From positions 1 through 33,924 of the forward strand of contig CAYUIY010000013.1 of assembly GCA_964444915.1 (NCBI GenBank): DNA of 33,924 nucleotides. The letters are read 5' to 3'. Both the position numbers and the translations under genes were made by a program. Positions 23,914 to 32,193 of this stretch are shown in pieces (the first letter of the stretch is position 1; each line of letters starts with the position of its first letter). Source of the DNA: Anaerorudis sp964444915. GTDB taxonomy: Bacteria > Bacteroidota > Bacteroidia > Bacteroidales > Dysgonomonadaceae. The notes beneath the pieces were generated by a model. The model was not told where the DNA came from and did not search any database. It worked only from the letters and a program-made list of their open reading frames with translations.

Positions 23914-25305
23914 ATGGAAAGAACAGATACACTTACTTCGAAAAAAACAAAATCAGACTCTGCAAAATCAAAAAAAACGTACCCGAGTACGAAAAAGAAT
24001 TTCATTTTCGACACCAACGTTATTCTTCACGATTATAAATGCATGGATAATTTTGAAGAAAACGATATTTATATCCCCTTTGTTGTGCTGGAAGAATTGG
24101 ATAAATTCAAAAAAGGAAACGATCAGATCAATTTCAATGCTCGTGCTTTTATTCGAGAATTGGATCTGATTACCGATGACGATTTGTTTACAAATGGGGC
24201 TGAATTAGGAGTAGGACGTGGCAAATTGTATATCGTAAATGTTCCGGATCACCCTAAAATTTTAGAAGCTTTTCCCGAAAGGAGCCCGGATAATCGGATT
24301 CTTTCTACATTGTTGACTCTTACGGAGAAAAATCCCCATATGAAAACCATTCTGGTTTCGAAGGATATTAATTTGCGTATGAAAGCGCGTTCGTTGGGAT
24401 TGCTTGCCGAAGATTATATTACAGATAAAGTTACCAATATCGATATTTTTGAACAAGGGGAAGTGGTATTTGATGGAATTGACCCCGAACTTATCGATAG
24501 AATTTATGCGAATCCTTTGGGAGTTGATTTCGATGAATTTGATTTTCCGACGGCGGTAGAGCCCAATCAGTGTTTTATTCTCAAAAGTAATCGAAACAGC
24601 GTATTGGTGCGATACAATCCATTTACTCAAAAAATCAAGAAAATCGAAAAAGAGAGTAATTTCGGGATTCAGCCGCGCAACGTCGAACAAACTTTTGCTT
24701 TTGAAGTGTTGAATGATCCTCAAATAAAACTGGTTGCTTTAACAGGAAGAGCAGGGACCGGCAAAACGTTGCTTGCATTGGCCTCGGCATTGAAACAACA
24801 TAAACTGTATAATCAAATTCTTCTTGCCCGTCCTATTGTTTCGTTATCCAACAAAGATCTCGGATATTTACCCGGCGACGAGAAACAAAAAGTGGCACCT
24901 TATATGCAACCGCTGTTTGATAATCTTAATGTCATTCGATCGCATCTTGCTCCAAACAGTCCCGAATGGCGCGTTATTGAAGAAATGCAACGATCGGGGA
25001 AATTGGAAATCGAAGCCCTGGCATTCATTCGTGGGCGCAGCCTTTCGGAAACCTTTTGTATTATTGATGAAGCGCAGAATCTGACTCCTCACGAAGTAAA
25101 AACTATTATCACTCGTGCAGGAGAAGGTACAAAAATGGTATTTACAGGTGATCTTCAACAAATAGATTCGCCCTATCTCGATGCGCAGTCGAATGGATTG
25201 GCCTATATGATTGACAAAATGAAAGGGCAAAATATTTTTGCCCACGTTAATTTAATAAAAGGCGAACGCAGCGAATTGTCGGAATTAGCAAGTAATTTAT
25301 TGTAG
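23914..25305 (+). CDS. PIN-PhoH ATPase (YlaK/PhoH2-type)
   Basis: 463 residues. After a Lys/Ser-rich start, an N-terminal PIN nuclease domain runs from about 29 to 165, opening with FIFDTNVILHD (acidic D33) and containing PFVVLEELDKFKK and SPDNRIL...VSKDINLRMKA, the expected acidic positions. A PhoH P-loop domain follows from about residue 250: GRAGTGKT (276-283), Walker B FCIIDEAQN, TGDLQQIDSP. PhoH2-type proteins are ATP-dependent RNA unwinding and cleaving enzymes; this single-chain form is widespread in Bacteroidetes. It is divergent from hisS, and rpmH follows with its own promoter. Function in vivo is inferred from relatives. Confidence 0.95.
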   Translation: MERTDTLTSKKTKSDSAKSKKTYPSTKKNFIFDTNVILHDYKCMDNFEENDIYIPFVVLEELDKFKKGNDQINFNARAFIRELDLITDDDLFTNGAELGVGRGKLYIVNVPDHPKILEAFPERSPDNRILSTLLTLTEKNPHMKTILVSKDINLRMKARSLGLLAEDYITDKVTNIDIFEQGEVVFDGIDPELIDRIYANPLGVDFDEFDFPTAVEPNQCFILKSNRNSVLVRYNPFTQKIKKIEKESNFGIQPRNVEQTFAFEVLNDPQIKLVALTGRAGTGKTLLALASALKQHKLYNQILLARPIVSLSNKDLGYLPGDEKQKVAPYMQPLFDNLNVIRSHLAPNSPEWRVIEEMQRSGKLEIEALAFIRGRSLSETFCIIDEAQNLTPHEVKTIITRAGEGTKMVFTGDLQQIDSPYLDAQSNGLAYMIDKMKGQNIFAHVNLIKGERSELSELASNLL

Positions 25306-25321
25306 GTTGAGGTTTTTAAAA

Positions 25322-25352
25322 TTGATTAATTCGAAAATTATTTTTAATTTTG
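25322..25352 (+). promoter_or_regulatory. Promoter of rpmH
   Basis: TTG (25322-25324), 20-bp spacer, TAATTTTG (25345-25352): a full -33/-7 match. The ATG of rpmH lies 37 bp beyond. Confidence 0.65.
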
Positions 25353-25389
25353 CGGCTTATTAGTAGAAACATAACAAAAACCATACAAA

Positions 25390-25536
25390 ATGAAAAGGAC
25401 GTATCAACCTTCCGTTAGGAAGAGAAAAAACAAACACGGTTTTCGTGCAAGAATGGCCTCTAGAAGCGGCAGAAAAGTGCTTGCAGCACGGCGTACAAAA
25501 GGGAGAGCCAAGCTAACCGTATCGGATGAATTTTGA
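25390..25536 (+). CDS. rpmH: Ribosomal protein bL34
   Basis: A 48-codon gene, too short for many gene finders. It begins MKRTYQPSVRKRKNKHGFRA and continues R-M-A-S-R-S-G-R-K-V-L-A-A-R-R-T-K-G-R-A-K-L-T-V-S, an almost complete match to the bL34 pattern, with a short D-E-F tail. bL34 is a small basic protein of the large ribosomal subunit. It has its own promoter and a terminator 20 bp after the stop, so it is monocistronic. rnpA and dnaA, its usual neighbours in other phyla, are absent, as is normal for Bacteroidales. Confidence 0.98.
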   Translation: MKRTYQPSVRKRKNKHGFRARMASRSGRKVLAARRTKGRAKLTVSDEF

Positions 25537-25556
25537 TTATATTTTTTTTTCGAGAA

Positions 25557-25598
25557 AGCAAGAATATGGAGGCCCGTATTCCTGCTTTTTTGTTTTTT
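25557..25598 (+). terminator. Rho-independent terminator of rpmH
   Basis: Stem AGCAAGAATA/TATTCCTGCT (25557-25566 with 25577-25586; one mismatch), ten-base loop, then TTTTTGTTTTTT. Confidence 0.8.
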
Positions 25599-25645
25599 AA
25601 AGGGTTAACAAACGAAAATATATTCGATTGCAGCCGTTTTTTTTG

Positions 25646-25653
25646 TACCTTTG
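25646..25653 (+). promoter_or_regulatory. Candidate -7 box for the PASTA-rluD-ddl run
   Basis: TACCTTTG, a full TAnnTTTG match, 53 bp before ATG 25707; a TTG at 25628-25630 is only 15 bp upstream, so the -33 element is uncertain. Confidence 0.42.
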
Positions 25654-25706
25654 CGGCACAAAATCATTCTGTTTAAGAAGTTTAAGAATATGTTGTTGCG
25701 ATACCT

Positions 25707-26402
25707 ATGAATGCAAAACAATCTACAAAAAGTATTTTTAGAAATGGCATTATTAAGAATTTTCTCATGATTATTCTTATAGCTGTGGTTCTTCTTATAT
25801 CGACTCTTCTTTTTTTAAATGTTTACACCCGACACGATCAAAATGTGAAAGTACCGAAACTTGCCGGCTTACAAGTAGAAGAAGCCAATGCTATATTGAA
25901 GTCGAAAGGGCTGCATATCGAAATAATCGATTCCATTTATCAGAAAGATGCTGTTCCCGGTGCCATTATTGAACAGGTGCCTGAGGCAAATAGTAATGTC
26001 AAGAAAGGGCGGGCCATTTATGTTTCTATTTATGCAAAGACACCTCAGCAGGTGGCTCTACCTGAATTGGTGGATTATTCTTTGCGGCAGGCTCAAGCAC
26101 TTTTGGTTTCAATGGGTTTTACCCAATTGGCAATAGAAGAAGTACCTTCGGACTATGCCGGATTGGTTATGGGTGTAGAATATCGAGGCAGGAGGTTAGA
26201 GCCTAATGAAAAAGTTCCGGTAGGATCTCCATTGAAATTAATTGTAGGGAATGGGCAGCTAACCGATTCTTTCGATATAGATGATGAAGAGAGTATGTCG
26301 TCTGATCAGATTCCTGTTCAAGATTCGGATGACACACAGAGAGAAAAGCGAGCTGTTGCAAAGCCACATAATAATACAAAGATAGACGAATCATTTTTCT
26401 AA
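25707..26402 (+). CDS. Membrane-anchored PASTA-domain protein
   Basis: 231 residues. A short cytoplasmic start is followed by one transmembrane helix (about 19-41: FLMIILIAVVLLISTLLFLNVY) and two PASTA domains outside: about 47-112 (VKVPKLAGLQVEEANAILKS ... VKKGRAIYVSIY) and 115-185 (VALPELVDYSLRQAQALLVS ... LIVGNG). A polar tail rich in Asp/Ser follows. PASTA domains bind peptidoglycan stem peptides or beta-lactams; here there is no kinase or transpeptidase domain attached, as is usual for the Bacteroidetes protein. Next to ddl in the same run, this suggests a cell-wall role. rluD starts 19 bp later. Confidence 0.92.
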   Translation: MNAKQSTKSIFRNGIIKNFLMIILIAVVLLISTLLFLNVYTRHDQNVKVPKLAGLQVEEANAILKSKGLHIEIIDSIYQKDAVPGAIIEQVPEANSNVKKGRAIYVSIYAKTPQQVALPELVDYSLRQAQALLVSMGFTQLAIEEVPSDYAGLVMGVEYRGRRLEPNEKVPVGSPLKLIVGNGQLTDSFDIDDEESMSSDQIPVQDSDDTQREKRAVAKPHNNTKIDESFF

Positions 26403-26421
26403 ATAAATTTTCAGAAAGATA

Positions 26422-27501
26422 GTGTTGAAAAAAGATTTCGATGAAATAAATGGTTTTTGGGAAGAAGGTGACGACGAGATAGTTGCATCGGAAGAGAGTA
26501 AAAAACACGAACATTATCGATTCATAGCCGATAAAGGTCAGAGTCTGCTGCGAATCGATAAATTTTTATCGGACCGAATCGAAGGAGTTTCCCGAAATCG
26601 TATTCAGCAAGCGGCTGAAGCCGGCTGTATTCTTGTAAATGAGGCGCCGGTAAAGTCGAGCTACAAAGTAAAACCGATGGACGTAATTTCTATTGTGATG
26701 GACAAACCTCGTCACGAAATAGAAATTATTCCGGAAGATATTCCCCTTAATATTGTTTACGAAGACGATGATCTGATGGTAGTGAATAAGCCCGCCGGGA
26801 TGGTTGTACATCCGGGATACGGGAATTACACCGGTACACTTCTGAATGCCGTAGCTTATTATCTGAATTACGAACAAGGCATGCATTTGGATGATCCTCG
26901 TGTAGGGATGGTGCATCGTATCGATAAAGATACGTCGGGTTTGCTGCTTATTGCCAAAACACCGGAAGCAAAAACCAACCTGTCGTTACAATTCTATAAT
27001 AAAACAACCACACGTCTATATGTAGCTTTGGTATGGGGCGATTTGGACGATGAGGAGGGGCGTATCGAGGGAAATATTGGCCGAGATCCAAAGAACCGTA
27101 TGCTTATGCGTGTTTTTCCTGACGGAGAAATGGGCAAGACGGCTGTTACTCATTATAAAGTATTGGAACGATTTGGTTATGTAACCCTTGTTCAATGCCA
27201 ATTGGAAACAGGGCGCACACACCAGATTCGTGTTCATATGAAACATATTGGTCACCCGCTTTTTAATGATGAACGTTACGGAGGGGACGAGATTCTCTAC
27301 GGTTTGCGTTCCGTTAAGTATAAACAATTTGTTTACAATTGCTTTGCGGCATGTCGCCGTCAATGCTTACATGCACAGACACTCGGTTTTGTTCATCCTA
27401 CTACCGGGAAAGAAATGGTTTTTGAAAGCGAATTACCGGCCGACATACAAGAAGTGATTCAGAAATGGCGTATTTATGCTCTCGCACGACAATTAAAATA
27501 G
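26422..27501 (+). CDS. rluD: RluA/RluD-family pseudouridine synthase
   Basis: 359 residues, starting at GTG 26422 (TTG 26425 is also possible). An S4 RNA-binding domain occupies about 41-100 (LLRIDKFLSDRIEGVSRNRIQ). The catalytic domain has the family II motif HRIDKDTSG (165-173), with D168 as the nucleophile, and the later motif TGRTHQIRVHMKHIGHPL. RluD isomerises three uridines in helix 69 of 23S rRNA; close relatives modify other sites, so the gene symbol is the best guess from the S4 domain and length. The N-terminal 30 residues are acidic and extra. It overlaps no gene; ddl follows after 5 bp. Confidence 0.92.
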   Translation: MLKKDFDEINGFWEEGDDEIVASEESKKHEHYRFIADKGQSLLRIDKFLSDRIEGVSRNRIQQAAEAGCILVNEAPVKSSYKVKPMDVISIVMDKPRHEIEIIPEDIPLNIVYEDDDLMVVNKPAGMVVHPGYGNYTGTLLNAVAYYLNYEQGMHLDDPRVGMVHRIDKDTSGLLLIAKTPEAKTNLSLQFYNKTTTRLYVALVWGDLDDEEGRIEGNIGRDPKNRMLMRVFPDGEMGKTAVTHYKVLERFGYVTLVQCQLETGRTHQIRVHMKHIGHPLFNDERYGGDEILYGLRSVKYKQFVYNCFAACRRQCLHAQTLGFVHPTTGKEMVFESELPADIQEVIQKWRIYALARQLK

Positions 27502-27506
27502 TAAAT

Positions 27507-28499
27507 ATGAAGAAAAATATAGCTATTGTGTGGGGCGGTTATTCTTCAGAGAAAGGAGTATCCGAAAAAAGTGCTGCCGGCATTTATTCGTTTATGGATA
27601 AGACAAAATACAATGTGTTTCAAGTAAAAATTGACAAAGAATCGTGGTTTGCAGTATACGAAAACAACTCATATCTTATCGATAAAAACGATTTCAGCTT
27701 CACAGCTGCCGGGGAGGTGATAAAGTTTGATTTTGCCTACATTACTATTCATGGCACTCCCGGAGAAGATGGTACTCTGCAGGGTTATTTCGACATGTTG
27801 GGCGTTCCGTATTCAAACAGTGGTGTATTGGCATCGGCGTTGACCTTTAATAAATTCATATGTAATCATTATTTGAAAAGTTTTGGCATTAACGTGGCTG
27901 AATCGGTTCTTTTGAAGAAAGATACTGTTTGTTCTGAGGAAGAAATTGTTTCCCGTTTGGGATTGCCTGTTTTTGTGAAACCAAATGCGGGGGGCTCGAG
28001 TTTTGCGACGACGAAAGTAAAGGAAATTTCGCAGTTGGAGCAAGCCGTTGCCGATGCTTTTAATGAATCGTCTGAAGTTATCGTTGAAAGTTTTATTGCG
28101 GGTACCGAGGTAACCTGTGGCTGCTATAAAACCAAGAAAGGGATGTATGTTTTGCCTCTTACCGAGGTGGTCAGCCATAACGAATTTTTTGATTATGCAG
28201 CCAAGTACGATGGACAAGTAGAAGAAATAACGCCTGCCCGCATTTCAGAACAAATGACAAGGGAAATCAAGGAAATGACATCATGGATCTATGATTTAGT
28301 GGGGGCAAAAGGCATTATCCGTGTCGATTATATTATTTCGGACAACACTCCCATATTGCTGGAAGTAAATACTACGCCGGGTATGACGCCTACTAGTTTC
28401 ATACCCCAACAGGTGGCTGCTGCGAATCTTTCCATGACCGATGTGCTGAGCGAGATCATTGAATATGAATATAATAAAGCTAAATCTTTTTTGAAATAA
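27507..28499 (+). CDS. ddl: D-alanine--D-alanine ligase
   Basis: 330 residues from ATG 27507, the family start MKKNIAIVWGGYSSEK; a longer in-frame start at 27465 lies in rluD and is rejected. The ATP-grasp enzyme makes D-Ala-D-Ala for the peptidoglycan stem. Visible marks: ITIHGTPGEDGTLQGYFDMLGVPYSNSG (the HG..GEDG loop, Y/S region near the active site), FVKPNAGGSSFATTKV (ATP-binding), and the metal-binding end LLEVNTTPGMTPTSFIPQQ. Cytoplasmic. It is in a run with the PASTA protein, pseudouridine synthase and an acyltransferase that starts 4 bp later. Confidence 0.97.
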   Translation: MKKNIAIVWGGYSSEKGVSEKSAAGIYSFMDKTKYNVFQVKIDKESWFAVYENNSYLIDKNDFSFTAAGEVIKFDFAYITIHGTPGEDGTLQGYFDMLGVPYSNSGVLASALTFNKFICNHYLKSFGINVAESVLLKKDTVCSEEEIVSRLGLPVFVKPNAGGSSFATTKVKEISQLEQAVADAFNESSEVIVESFIAGTEVTCGCYKTKKGMYVLPLTEVVSHNEFFDYAAKYDGQVEEITPARISEQMTREIKEMTSWIYDLVGAKGIIRVDYIISDNTPILLEVNTTPGMTPTSFIPQQVAAANLSMTDVLSEIIEYEYNKAKSFLK

Positions 28500-28503
28500 A
28501 ACT

Positions 28504-29667
28504 ATGGAATCCGTTCTAACTACTTCTTTTGACGATATTCGTCCGGTTTACGATAGCGAAGTGCCCGAGACTATTGAAAAATTACTTGCTGACGATAAAT
28601 TCAGGAAAGCTATTGAACCTATCATCAAGCCGATGAGTTGGGAGCAATTGTGCTCTTTGATGAGAAGTTGTGTGACCGTCAACGATTTTCAAAGCAAAGT
28701 TGTTTATCCTGTTCTTAAACGGCTTATTCAAAAAACCACCACAGAAATGAAAGGTTTCAATTGGGAAAACATCAATGACGGGTTAAGCCATGTGATTATT
28801 TCGAATCATCGCGATATTGTATTGGATGCGGCTTTTCTGAATATGCTTCTTTATTCGCAGGGAATGGATACTACCGAAGTTGCTATTGGCGATAATTTAC
28901 TCATATATCCTTGGATCACTCATTTGGTACGGCTGAATAAAAGTTTTATTGTGAAACGAAATGTTCCGATGCGGGAAATGCTTGAAACTTCCCGACATTT
29001 GTCTGAATATATTCATTATACGATTAGAGAGCGCAATCAATCGATATGGATTGCTCAGCGCGAAGGGCGTGCAAAAGATTCGAACGATCGAACACAAGTC
29101 AGTCTGTTGAAAATGCTTACATTGAAAGATAGTTCGCGCCCTATTGATATGTTGAAAGCATTGCGCATTATTCCTCTTGCTATTTCATATGAATTTGATC
29201 CTTGCGATTTTCTTAAAGCAAAAGAATTTCAATTAAAACGCGATAATCCTCATCACAAAAAAACACCTGCTGATGATTTGGAAAACATGTTGACCGGAAT
29301 TAACGGATATAAGGGCAGGGTGTACTTTAAATTTGGTGAAGGGATTAATCGGAAACTCGACCAACTGGATCTTTCTTTGCCTAAATCATCTTTATTAGAA
29401 GCTGCTGCACGTATTATTGATGCGGAAATTTATATGAATTATATTTTTTTTCCTTTCAATTATGTAGCTTACGATACGATGACAGACTCTACTATGTTTC
29501 AATCGGAATATACGTCAGAAGATAAAGAGGCATTTGAAGCATATGTGGAAAAACAGATCAATAAAATTCAACTTAAGAATAAAGATTGGGATTTTTTACG
29601 TGAAAAAATTATCGAAATGTATGGCAATCCCGTAAAAAATTTTATTGAAGTACACCAAACGACGTGA
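28504..29667 (+). CDS. GPAT/AGPAT-like acyltransferase family protein
   Basis: 387 residues. The acyltransferase core is in the middle: V-I-I-S-N-H-R-D-I-V-L-D-A-A-F, with His and Asp separated by five residues rather than the four of the standard Hx4D motif, then FIVKRNVPMREM and IAQREGRAKDSNDRT, where E-G-R fills the place of PEGTR. No transmembrane helix is obvious; a hydrophobic YIFFPFNYVAY segment lies late. Similar proteins occur widely in Bacteroidales as putative glycerolphospholipid acyltransferases. The reaction is inferred from motifs. It starts 4 bp after ddl and ends 18 bp before the lipoprotein gene. Confidence 0.8.
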   Translation: MESVLTTSFDDIRPVYDSEVPETIEKLLADDKFRKAIEPIIKPMSWEQLCSLMRSCVTVNDFQSKVVYPVLKRLIQKTTTEMKGFNWENINDGLSHVIISNHRDIVLDAAFLNMLLYSQGMDTTEVAIGDNLLIYPWITHLVRLNKSFIVKRNVPMREMLETSRHLSEYIHYTIRERNQSIWIAQREGRAKDSNDRTQVSLLKMLTLKDSSRPIDMLKALRIIPLAISYEFDPCDFLKAKEFQLKRDNPHHKKTPADDLENMLTGINGYKGRVYFKFGEGINRKLDQLDLSLPKSSLLEAAARIIDAEIYMNYIFFPFNYVAYDTMTDSTMFQSEYTSEDKEAFEAYVEKQINKIQLKNKDWDFLREKIIEMYGNPVKNFIEVHQTT

Positions 29668-29685
29668 TTCTTTTTAGGACAAGAG

Positions 29686-30300
29686 ATGAAAAGAAAACTA
29701 TTCATTACGACGCTAATAATTGTTTTTTCTCTTGCAGTCGGCTGTGAGAAAGAGGATGAACGCATCGATAATTTTTTAGTCGATTTTGCTACAGTGTTGC
29801 ACTCTCAACAAATCGTTTTTTTTCAACTCGATAATCAAAGGATTCTTATTCCCAAAGAATTAAAATACTATTCGGGTAACAGTGGGCAACGTGTAATTCT
29901 CAATTATACACCGCTCAGAGGTGATACCATAAAAGTAAACAATGTAGCGGATATATTCACGGGGACCATCCAAATGCTGGGTTTTTTTCAACGGATTTAT
30001 GACGATCCGGTAAAAATACAGAGCGTGTGGGTAGGTGGCGATTATCTCAATATGGTTTTTGAAACAGAATATCACAGCAAAAAGCATCTTATTGGGCTCT
30101 TCAGAGATACGACTTCACCTACTGTGGATTTGTATTTTAGTCATTCCCGAGATAATGATCCTCCCGGATACCCGCAGACATTTTATGCTTCATTTTTGAT
30201 AAGTAGTCTGCGTCCGGCTGGAAGTTCAGAGCTTGTTCCTTTTCGTTTGTTTGTCAATACCTATACAGATAGGCGCGAATTTGACTTAGAACTGAAATAA
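29686..30300 (+). CDS. NigD-like lipoprotein
   Basis: 204 residues. The signal peptide ends in a lipobox L-A-V-G-C20, so the mature protein is lipid-anchored. The rest matches the NigD-like family of Bacteroidetes: a first OB-like part with FLVDFATVLHS and G-Q-R-V-I-L-N-Y-T-P-L-R-G, then the second domain with VKIQSVWVGGDYLNMVFE and LIGLFRD. NigD was named from a bacteriocin operon and suspected of immunity, but most copies, including this one, have no bacteriocin neighbours and unknown function. Last gene of the run that begins with the PASTA protein. Confidence 0.83.
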   Translation: MKRKLFITTLIIVFSLAVGCEKEDERIDNFLVDFATVLHSQQIVFFQLDNQRILIPKELKYYSGNSGQRVILNYTPLRGDTIKVNNVADIFTGTIQMLGFFQRIYDDPVKIQSVWVGGDYLNMVFETEYHSKKHLIGLFRDTTSPTVDLYFSHSRDNDPPGYPQTFYASFLISSLRPAGSSELVPFRLFVNTYTDRREFDLELK

Positions 30301-30324
30301 ATAAATTTTTGTTTCGAGCAGCAC

Positions 30325-30361
30325 AAAAAAATATCGCGAATAAAAAACTTTTTCGCGATAT
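30325..30361 (-). terminator. Rho-independent terminator of the double TonB-C gene
   Basis: Perfect 10-bp stem ATATCGCGAA/TTCGCGATAT (30331-30340 with 30352-30361), 11-base loop, followed on the minus strand by seven T. On the plus strand no T-run follows, so it mainly serves the minus gene, though it may slow transcription from the NigD-like gene. Confidence 0.75.
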
Positions 30362-30379
30362 CGGAGACGATTAGAAAAA

Positions 30380-31282
30380 TCAATTGTTTGTCGTTGTTGG
30401 AGGTATAGGCGTTTCGTTTATTTTGAAATCGATAGGAAGAACACATTTTACGTTTACTTTTTCCCCGTTGTTTATGCCCGGATTCCATTTTGGCATGAGG
30501 CTCAGTATCCGTATTGCTTCTCGGCTAAGTTCAGGATCGGGGCTTTGCAAAACTTCTATGTTGGAAATGGTGCCGTCTTTTGCCACAATAAATGAACAAA
30601 GGATACGCCCTTCCATACCATTTTGAAGTGCATGAGAAGGGTAGATGATTTTTTCCGATAAAAATTCGGTTAATTTTTTTTCTCCGCCGGGATATTGAGG
30701 CATTTCGTCCACAATTGAGAAAATTTCTTCATTGGCCAGGATGTTGAGGTCGGTTTTTGCTGTTGCACTGCCGGGAGCGCACGTGTTATTATTGGCAGCG
30801 CTGCGGGCATTTTTATTTATTTTAAAGTACATGGGTAAGTATGCTTCCGCACGTACTGCTTCGCCTTTATATTTAGCGGGTCTCCACGGTGGCATAGCTT
30901 TTAGAATGCGCAGGGCTTCGGCATCGAGTAACGGATCGGCATGATGAATTAGATTAAAGTTGGATAGTGTACCGTCTTTTTCAACAATAAATGTGTAAAC
31001 GACTAATCCTTCAATGTTCTTTTCAATAGCTTCTTTGGGATAATTTAAGGTGGATGTGATGAATTTATGCATTGCAGCCGTTCCTCCGGTAAACATGGGA
31101 TCGATATCGGGTTCTTTAACAATTTTGTCTGTTTTCGATAGCGGTGGATTCTTTTTCTGTAGCACAAATGAATTATTGCTTGACCGATTCTTGCTTAAAG
31201 AGGGTGATTGAATTGCTGACACAGAAAGAGGAATAGCGAAAAAAACCACTCCTACTGTATTGATTAGTTTTCTGATATTCAT
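30380..31282 (-). CDS. Exported protein with two tandem TonB C-terminal domains
   Basis: 300 residues from ATG 31282 (a start at 31327 would put 15 charged residues before the signal peptide). Residues 1-23 are a signal peptide or N-terminal anchor. Two TonB-C-like domains follow: about 62-156 (FTGGTAAMHKFI, YPKEAIEKNIEGLVVYTFIV, ALRILKAMPPWRPAKYKGEAV) and about 190-288 (EMPQYPGGEKKLTEFL, YPSHALQNGMEGRILCSFIV, AIRILSLMPKWNPGINNG). Both end in a P-x-x-F-K-I strand. No proline-rich spacer or M56 peptidase domain is present, so it is not a classical TonB or BlaR-type protein. A role in outer-membrane transporter coupling or signalling is inferred. It has its own terminator. Confidence 0.88.
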   Translation of the reverse strand: MNIRKLINTVGVVFFAIPLSVSAIQSPSLSKNRSSNNSFVLQKKNPPLSKTDKIVKEPDIDPMFTGGTAAMHKFITSTLNYPKEAIEKNIEGLVVYTFIVEKDGTLSNFNLIHHADPLLDAEALRILKAMPPWRPAKYKGEAVRAEAYLPMYFKINKNARSAANNNTCAPGSATAKTDLNILANEEIFSIVDEMPQYPGGEKKLTEFLSEKIIYPSHALQNGMEGRILCSFIVAKDGTISNIEVLQSPDPELSREAIRILSLMPKWNPGINNGEKVNVKCVLPIDFKINETPIPPTTTNN

Positions 31283-31324
31283 GTTTTTTCTTTTTATAAA
31301 TGAATACACTTTTTTGTTATTCGA

Positions 31325-31332
31325 CAAATATA
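31325..31332 (-). promoter_or_regulatory. Candidate -7 box for the double TonB-C gene
   Basis: TATATTTG on the minus strand, 42 bp upstream of ATG 31282. The -33 position would lie at the very end of the glycosyltransferase gene and has no good match. Confidence 0.38.
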
Positions 31333-31354
31333 CGAAAAATCGTTTTTTCTTCCG

Positions 31355-32191
31355 TCATATTATTACCTTTTCGAAAGGTGTATTTCCTATTAAGGCCGCT
31401 GTTTCGGCATACGAACTATAAGGAGATCCTAAAATAGCACGAGTATGCGCAAGTATATAGAGCTCGACAAGAGCATCTTGCATGCCTTCTACTGTAGAAC
31501 GGCTTATGTTTTTATCCATAGTGATGATTCTGTTTGGGAAACGTGACAAAAGCAGTTTTTTTTCTTCAGTTGAGTCCGATGCAACATAAAATTTCACATC
31601 CGGATTTTTGTCGATTTCTTCTTCCATTTTTTTGATAAAAAGGGGTGTAGGACTTTGTTTAATTGCTTTTGTGTTATCTGTACGTCTGATATGAACGCCT
31701 ATTGTGTGATGTGGAAATGTGGAACAGACAGCATGTATTCTTTTCTGCAAATGAGGAATGGGATGAAAATGTTCGAATAATCTTTTATCCGGGTCACGAT
31801 AAAATAAAATGCAAGATGATAAATATACTTTTTTCTTTTTTTGTACCCATTCTTCAAAATCAAAATGGTTTATAGTACACTGAGTGACTTCATTTTCGTG
31901 AAGGCAATCGCGATAAATAAGTTTTTGAAAAAGAGATGGGATGCGACAATTTTTTAATCGAGGTCGATCGTATAGGATATGGTCGGTGAACGATGCTTCT
32001 TTTTGAATCAATCCTTTTACTTCTAGAGGTTGAAATAATTGATCGAACCGACAATTAAGTCCTTTGTCCCTAAACCATATAAAAATTCCTTCTGCATCTG
32101 CATGGCTTAATAACTGAATAAGCGACTCTATTGCTTTCATTCGATTGGTCAAACCGCCATAAGGAATTAAAGTGATGTGTTTTTTAGCCAT
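31355..32191 (-). CDS. GT23/NodZ-like (GT-B fold) glycosyltransferase
   Basis: 278 residues from ATG 32191, which leaves 2 bp after the preceding stop; ATG 32212 would overlap that gene by 19 bp. Two marks of the alpha-1,6-fucosyltransferase/NodZ/O-FucT superfamily are visible: an early glycine/Asn loop PYGGLTNRM (10-18) and the sugar-nucleotide motif IGVHIRRTDN (164-173). A later segment DALVELYILAHTRAILGSPYSSYAETAALIG matches the typical C-terminal Rossmann end of that group. No signal or membrane helix, so cytoplasmic face. Probably transfers fucose or another sugar to a surface glycan; donor and acceptor unproven. Pairs with the SPOR gene upstream. Confidence 0.7.
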   Translation of the reverse strand: MAKKHITLIPYGGLTNRMKAIESLIQLLSHADAEGIFIWFRDKGLNCRFDQLFQPLEVKGLIQKEASFTDHILYDRPRLKNCRIPSLFQKLIYRDCLHENEVTQCTINHFDFEEWVQKKKKVYLSSCILFYRDPDKRLFEHFHPIPHLQKRIHAVCSTFPHHTIGVHIRRTDNTKAIKQSPTPLFIKKMEEEIDKNPDVKFYVASDSTEEKKLLLSRFPNRIITMDKNISRSTVEGMQDALVELYILAHTRAILGSPYSSYAETAALIGNTPFEKVII

Positions 32192-32193
32192 TT

